Shown one piece after another: positions 59,569 to 64,000 of a DNA stretch of 64,000 nucleotides. Where the stretch lies: contig CM072335.1 in NCBI GenBank assembly GCA_036874045.1, forward strand, positions 12,668,001-12,732,000, in the 5' to 3' direction. Position 1 is the stretch's first letter. The number at the start of each line of letters is the position of its first letter. A program made the translations under genes and the position numbers. The notes under the pieces were generated by a model that made no database searches, was not told the origin of the DNA, and worked only from the letters and a program-made list of their open reading frames with translations. Source of the stretch: Cymodocea nodosa (lineage: Eukaryota; Streptophyta; Magnoliopsida; Alismatales; Cymodoceaceae).

Positions 59569-61104
59569 AATCCTTAAACTCCACAAAAAGATAAATTTTG
59601 TTGATGATGTTGTTTATCTCATAGATATTATATACTTATCATAAATATTTAAGTAATATCTAAACTACTGTATAAGATACTATGTATTTATTATAATATT
59701 ATAATAGTATCTTATTGATTTTACATATTTTGTCAAATTTGATGGTTTTCAAAATTTTAAGTGGAAGTGTAAATGAAATACCTTTGGAATCCTGAAATTT
59801 TGATTAAATGTTTTCTTTGGATTAATGAAAGTACATATGATCTTGCATGAATTTGACTTGATTGATTAAACTTGTAAAATAATTTATATGTAAATCATCT
59901 TAAACTACTAATCAAAAGTATGAGCTTATTAAAACTGATTCATATTTTCAGTAAAATCATAAACATAAAAATTATATGAGATTTGTATTTTATTGCATCT
60001 GTATTAATGGAATACATATATACTATGCTTATAATGAAAAATGCTTACAAAGTGAAAATCTTTGAGAGTTTATTGATTAATTTGATCACAAGCATTTTAT
60101 ACTTGAGCAAATAGGTATGTAAGGATTGTTATCCTGAAAAAGGATTCTTTAAATCTGGAAACCTAAGGTCCTGATCAGACCTGGGATTGTTGACTAAAAG
60201 CTCATTACATGGGTACATTAGAAAGCTCTTGTATGATTCAAACTTTTCAAACTAACTTTTAAAGAAAATTATCAATATTTACTATTTTGAAATGATAAAA
60301 GTTGTTTCATTAATTATAGAGATCTTTGAATCGAATATAGTTTCTACCAATATGACTACTAATTTGTTGAATCAAAATTAGTACTTTTGAAAATGTTTAT
60401 TTGAGATACATTCCTTTATTTTTCTTGTGTTAATCATATTAAGTTTAAAGTTATGTTTTAATTCATATACGAATGAAGTTAATTCTTGAAATCATTTTTG
60501 ATGAATTAAGGATGACAGAAATCGTCTAAAAAGAGAATTTAAAGTATAGCTATAATTAACATCTATTTTATACAAATATATTGTGTATGTAATTGAATAT
60601 ATTTGAAGTATATTTGTAGGGAGAGGAATAACAATGTCCAAAACAAATTAATATAATTCAAAATACAAATCTTGGTTAATCTGAGTTTAGTCCTCTTAAG
60701 ATCTTGATGAAACAATTTAAAAGACAAACAAACTATTTTAGATTCATAAAAAAAATATTAGAATAGTTCACAATGTTCTCAAGATGTTATAAATGTTAAG
60801 GTTTAGCTTGTGTGTTGTCTTTGGAAGGTTTCAGTTGAAAGCATCTGAAACTTATTTTTGGTAAAGTGTACTAACTAAACGTTATGTTATGTAAGGTAAC
60901 GTGTAAAACTGCCTCTAGATAGCATTTTACTCGTTAGGTTAGTTAACTCAATGAGTTATGCTTAAATATTTCGAGTACCTTGATTGAATAAACTATATTC
61001 AATATTCATTTAAAATCCAAACCCGACTTCTATACACGTTGAGTTAGTCGCCTAAAACCCTATTTAAACACTTATTACACAAGCACTTAGGTTATTCGTA
61101 AACT
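59569..61104 (+). other. SireC region between pol and the extra 3' frame
   Basis: Non-coding, AT-rich. Near 60.88-61.05 kb it has the words GGTAACGTGT, ACTCGTTAGGTTAG, ACTCAATGAGTT and CACGTTGAGTTAG, similar to those of the SireC and GyR LTRs. A TATTTAAA at 61061-61068 lies 37 nt before the first ATG of the 3' frame. Confidence 0.65.
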
Positions 61105-63384
61105 TTGTCTAAAAATTTTTCCCACTTGTTGCTGTTACAACCTACAACGATGGTCTCCAAGTTCTACAAAGGTCGTGGCAGAGGAAAAGGCAAAGGCAGA
61201 GAAGATAGAAAAGGAAAAGAAATAGACAATGATGAAGTTCCACGAGCTTGGTTTAAGAAAATACTTCAAGTAAACAAAAGGTTAGCAAAAATTTATAGTG
61301 AATACTTCTTTCCTGAAGGAATACTGAATGAAGTTAGATTAAAACTTCATAACACTAATGAAAGTATAAAATACATGAGTATTCAAAGCAAGTTTAGAAC
61401 AGTATGCAAGATATTTGGAAAAAGGTGTAGGTACATCAACTAGAATTCCTTAAATACCTATAAATAGTACAAGATTACATGCATTTGAGGAAGAATATGA
61501 ATCTGCTATTCCTACTCCTTTATATTCAACAAAAAAGCAAACAAATATTACTGTGGATAAAACAAAAGTTGAAGGTATTCGAAAGTCAATAGCAATAGAA
61601 AGTGCCTTAGAATAATTAAACCAAAAAACTTTTATAGAACAATTTCAAAAGAAAACAGCAATACTTGAAGAAGAGAAACTGACTTATTATAGAAAAAAAA
61701 ACTAGGAAAATTATGTTTGAGGAAACAAAGTTTGCTGGAAAAGAAAAATCAGATGAGCATTTATTTCCAAAGGACAATGTATGTCTAGACATTGTTCCTT
61801 TTAGTGCATCTAAAAAACTCATCAGTTCTGAGCATACAAAAACTAATGAAGATAATGAGACTTTATTTTCTCTTGCTAGAAAACTTTAAAAAAAATGCAA
61901 GTCAAATATGAGTTCAAGTTTTTTTATTAATTCAAGCCCTGATGATGTAGAAATTGAAAAATCAGAACATCAGGCAACTAACATAGAATAAGTTATTGCA
62001 GATATAATTGACAATGTTGAGGCAATAACTAGTTCACCGGCTGAATTGTTTGGAGTAGTGGATATTGAAAAAGTTAAGACTCTAGAAGAGTTTAATGTCA
62101 ATCAGCCTTCTACAAAATCTATAGAAGTAGAGTCTAAGAATTCACAACATGTATCAATGGAGATATCTATTGAACAAAATGAACAATTACAGATAGATAC
62201 ATCGGCTGTAGAATTAGTTGAAAAATTGAACTCTGACCATTCTATAGAAACTGAACTAATGAATGTTAAGCATATTGAAGATGTTCCTTACAATGTTGAA
62301 GTTGAAGAATCAAGCTTACGTACACAGCTTCAAGAAAACATTTTCATAGAGGAACAACATGACATTCATTATGAAGAAGAGGTTCCTAAAGATGAATTAA
62401 ACTTTGAATCAAGGCTTCAGGTATCACCTTCTTTATGTACAGTATTACAAATTCAAGGTCATTCAATTCATTTTAGATCTGAGGAAGCATTGTAGAAATA
62501 CAATAATCTGATTACATGTTAGATTCTGCATGCTCATCCAATAAAATTCAGAAATTTGATGGAAATAAGAGATCTATTTGAGTTTCAAGGCCTAATTCAA
62601 TTCTTGCCAGTTGGAACGAAATGGAAACAATATACAGAGCTTATTACAACATTTTATAGCAATCTAGTCGAGAATGACAATCTACTAAAAACTCAAATAA
62701 ATCAACAAGAGTTCACATTGTCTCCTGAATTAATTTTTGAAGTTTTGGGATTAAAGAATGAAGGTGTTGTTATTCCAAATAGATTTGACATGATCACACA
62801 GTTGGAATGGGATATTCACTCACTATCAAAGATTCCAGATGTATATACTGAAATGAGGTTAATGAAAAATTTGAATGCAGAGGCTAGGTTTATTGCAAAT
62901 ATATTGCATGCCAATTTATTTTAGAGTCAGACACAATATGAAAGTCAACAGAAGCTGTTTATATGCAACTTATGGTCTGCTGAATAGAATTCAAATCAAT
63001 TGGTTTGATGTTTTCATTTCTCAACTACAGCATATGAGTTCAAAGTTATTTTTTGGTGATGTTGTATGTAGACTCCTTATAAACCAATTGAATTTATCTG
63101 ACTAGCTCTCTGAAACTAAAGGTATGAGAGCTTTTAGTGTAAAAGATTTGCAAAAATTCCAAGACATGCATCAACCTCAACCTCATCAACAACAACAACA
63201 ACAATTGGCTGAATGTATAGAACAGATTCAACCACAACAACCTAATTATTCAAATCGAGCAGAACAGCAACCCCAGCTACTTCCTTCTCTAGATGATGTA
63301 CTTAACGACATCAGAAATGATATTAGGCATCTAGGAGATAAAATATCTAATGCTATAAGTGATATACTTAGCAGGGATAAATAA
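61105..63384 (+). pseudogene. SireC extra 3' reading frame, homologous to that of SireA
   Basis: Likely start ATG 61105 or 61150 (MVSKFYKGRGRGKGKGRED, a Gly/Arg/Lys-rich basic patch that could bind nucleic acid or act in nuclear import). It ends RDK and TAA 63382-63384. Frame changes near 61.42, 61.7-62.0 and 62.9 kb plus stops break it. Parts: basic N-terminus, acidic Glu/Gln-rich middle (62046-62490), globular core (62490-63110; FEFQGLIQFL, TTFYSNLVE, LIFEVLGLK, then YATYGLL, INWFDVF), a Gln/Pro-rich stretch (HQQQQQQLAE, 63180-63290) and a C-terminal helix (DVLNDIRNDIRHLGDKI). Core landmarks fall in the same order and spacing as in SireA 42165-42850. The flanks differ. Function unknown. Confidence 0.75.
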
Positions 63385-63905
63385 CTGTTTGTTTACTTGT
63401 TTCTGAATACAAAATGTAATGTTTGTATTTCTTGTTTGATTATTTGAACAATACATTTTTCTATAAATGGTTCAATTCTTATTTATGTTTATAGAAAGTT
63501 GAACTATATACACTTATCTCTTGATTTATATACTGTGTAATCACCTTTTTGATTAATGAAAAAAAGGGAGAGAAATGTTTATAAATTCAAAAGAAGAAGA
63601 TGATTATGATTTTAATTGCATATATTATAAAAGGAGATGATACTTAAGTGGTTATTGTAATTTGACAAATGATAATGTAATCTGAAAGATAATTATAAGG
63701 TTATTAAAATCTGAAAGATACTTATGTACTTATTGACATCTGAAAGTTTTATCTCTGAGAGGTGAATTTTACACAAACAATAGAAATAAGCTTAAGAGAA
63801 CTTAAGTCAACAAACTTGTTTGTTGAATTAAAAGTTAACCCAACGAAGTTGCTTTGTTGAGTTAAAATATATTTCATAATTGATTTAATATGGTTTTGTC
63901 ATCAT
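63385..63905 (+). other. SireC 3' untranslated region
   Basis: AT-rich, with an earlier purine stretch AAAAAAGGGAGAGA (63560-63574) that resembles a second polypurine tract, as is common in Sireviruses. Words such as 'aacgaagttg..ttgttgagtta' occur near 63840. Confidence 0.6.
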
Positions 63906-63920
63906 AAAAAAGGGGGAGAT
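63906..63920 (+). promoter_or_regulatory. SireC polypurine tract
   Basis: AAAAAAGGGGGAGAT directly before the 3' LTR; the classic copia/Sirevirus form. Confidence 0.93.
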
Positions 63921-64000
63921 TGTTGAGTATTTTGTTTAGATAATGTGTAGTAAATGAAAGTAATCATAGTTGCTCAATTACTATTGCTTGTGAAAAGAAA
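63921..64000 (+). repeat. SireC 3' LTR, first 80 bp (cut by window end)
   Basis: Aligns with 55452-55531 with a handful of differences (for example TTTGTTTAGATAATG against TTTGTTTTGATGATG). Confidence 0.92.

Larger units (their letters stand above)
46541..64000 (+). mobile_element. SireB: Sirevirus-like copia element, 3' end outside window; contains GyR-D and SireC
   Basis: 5' LTR 46541-47807, primer-binding site, gag (split by GyR-D), protease, integrase, RT and RNase H to 55080, then 371 bp of its 3' region before SireC begins at 55452. Its own 3' LTR is not in the window, so its target duplication cannot be checked. It is inserted in the GyR-B internal region. Confidence 0.85.
55452..64000 (+). 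mobile_element. SireC: internally deleted Sirevirus-like copia element, 3' LTR cut by window end
   Basis: 5' LTR 55452-56987, primer-binding site, gag, shortened pol to 59568, extra 3' frame 61105-63384, polypurine tract 63906-63920 and 3' LTR from 63921. Both LTR starts read TGTTGAGTATTTTGTTT and go on to 'gctcaattactattgcttgtg'. Three internal deletions (gag C-terminus to pre-integrase, integrase C-terminus, RT fingers/palm) make it non-autonomous. Confidence 0.9.

Noticed and set aside
63124..63384. Gln-rich frame considered as a separate small regulatory protein
   Set aside because: Same phase as 62875-63105 and aligned in position with the C-terminus of the SireA 3' frame, so it is the tail of one broken protein.

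Overview
Organism and kind of region. This is AT-rich nuclear DNA of a flowering plant. The only host gene is a multi-exon gene on the + strand whose spliced product closely matches what I know of plant CDC27B/HOBBIT (the APC3 subunit of the anaphase-promoting complex). Almost everything else is LTR retrotransposon sequence, mostly decayed and nested. I cannot name the species.

1-20.4 kb: the 3' part of CDC27B. Ten exons carry 500 residues plus the stop at 20073-20075; the 5' part of the gene lies before the window. Exons 6 and 7 are separated by a 12.5-kb intron (6257-18782). It holds three degenerate Ty1/copia ruins: a nearly complete one with short LTRs and target-site repeats (7522-12388), a + strand fragment (about 13.1-15.4 kb) and a - strand fragment (about 15.6-18.2 kb).

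19.8-23.5 kb: a 991-bp segment with the end of the last intron, the last exon and the 3' flank of CDC27B (19841-20831) is present again, inverted, at 22517-23507. I compared the arms base by base: 5 mismatches and no indel. A 1685-bp spacer separates them.

23.5-64 kb: a retrotransposon nest that can be unpicked from termini and target sites. A Ty3/gypsy-like element (LTR family 'GyR', about 2.1 kb, copy B) starts at 24112 inside an older GyR fragment (copy A). Its 5' LTR was split by a 20.1-kb Sirevirus-like copia element (SireA, 24973-45060). SireA received a solo GyR LTR (copy C, 27693-29465) and a - strand Tork/TNT-like copia element (30020-36066). GyR-B resumes at 45061 with the rest of its LTR, a primer-binding site and a gag zinc knuckle, then is cut by a second Sirevirus-like element (SireB, from 46541). 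SireB was in turn hit by a solo GyR LTR (copy D, 48495-50551) and by a third Sirevirus-like element (SireC, from 55452; its 3' LTR starts at 63921 and leaves the window).

The least routine signals are: (i) the inverted duplication of the CDC27B end, a natural long-hairpin configuration; (ii) a composite motif with fixed spacing (ACACGTGT, 14-15 nt, TGACTTAAGTG, then a hairpin) shared by the LTRs of gypsy and copia elements, plus a separate block shared by GyR and SireC LTRs; (iii) a long extra reading frame between pol and the 3' LTR of SireA and SireC, homologous between the two and preceded in each by LTR-like motifs; and (iv) decay that in several elements consists mainly of in-frame stop codons. 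No element here looks capable of autonomous activity.
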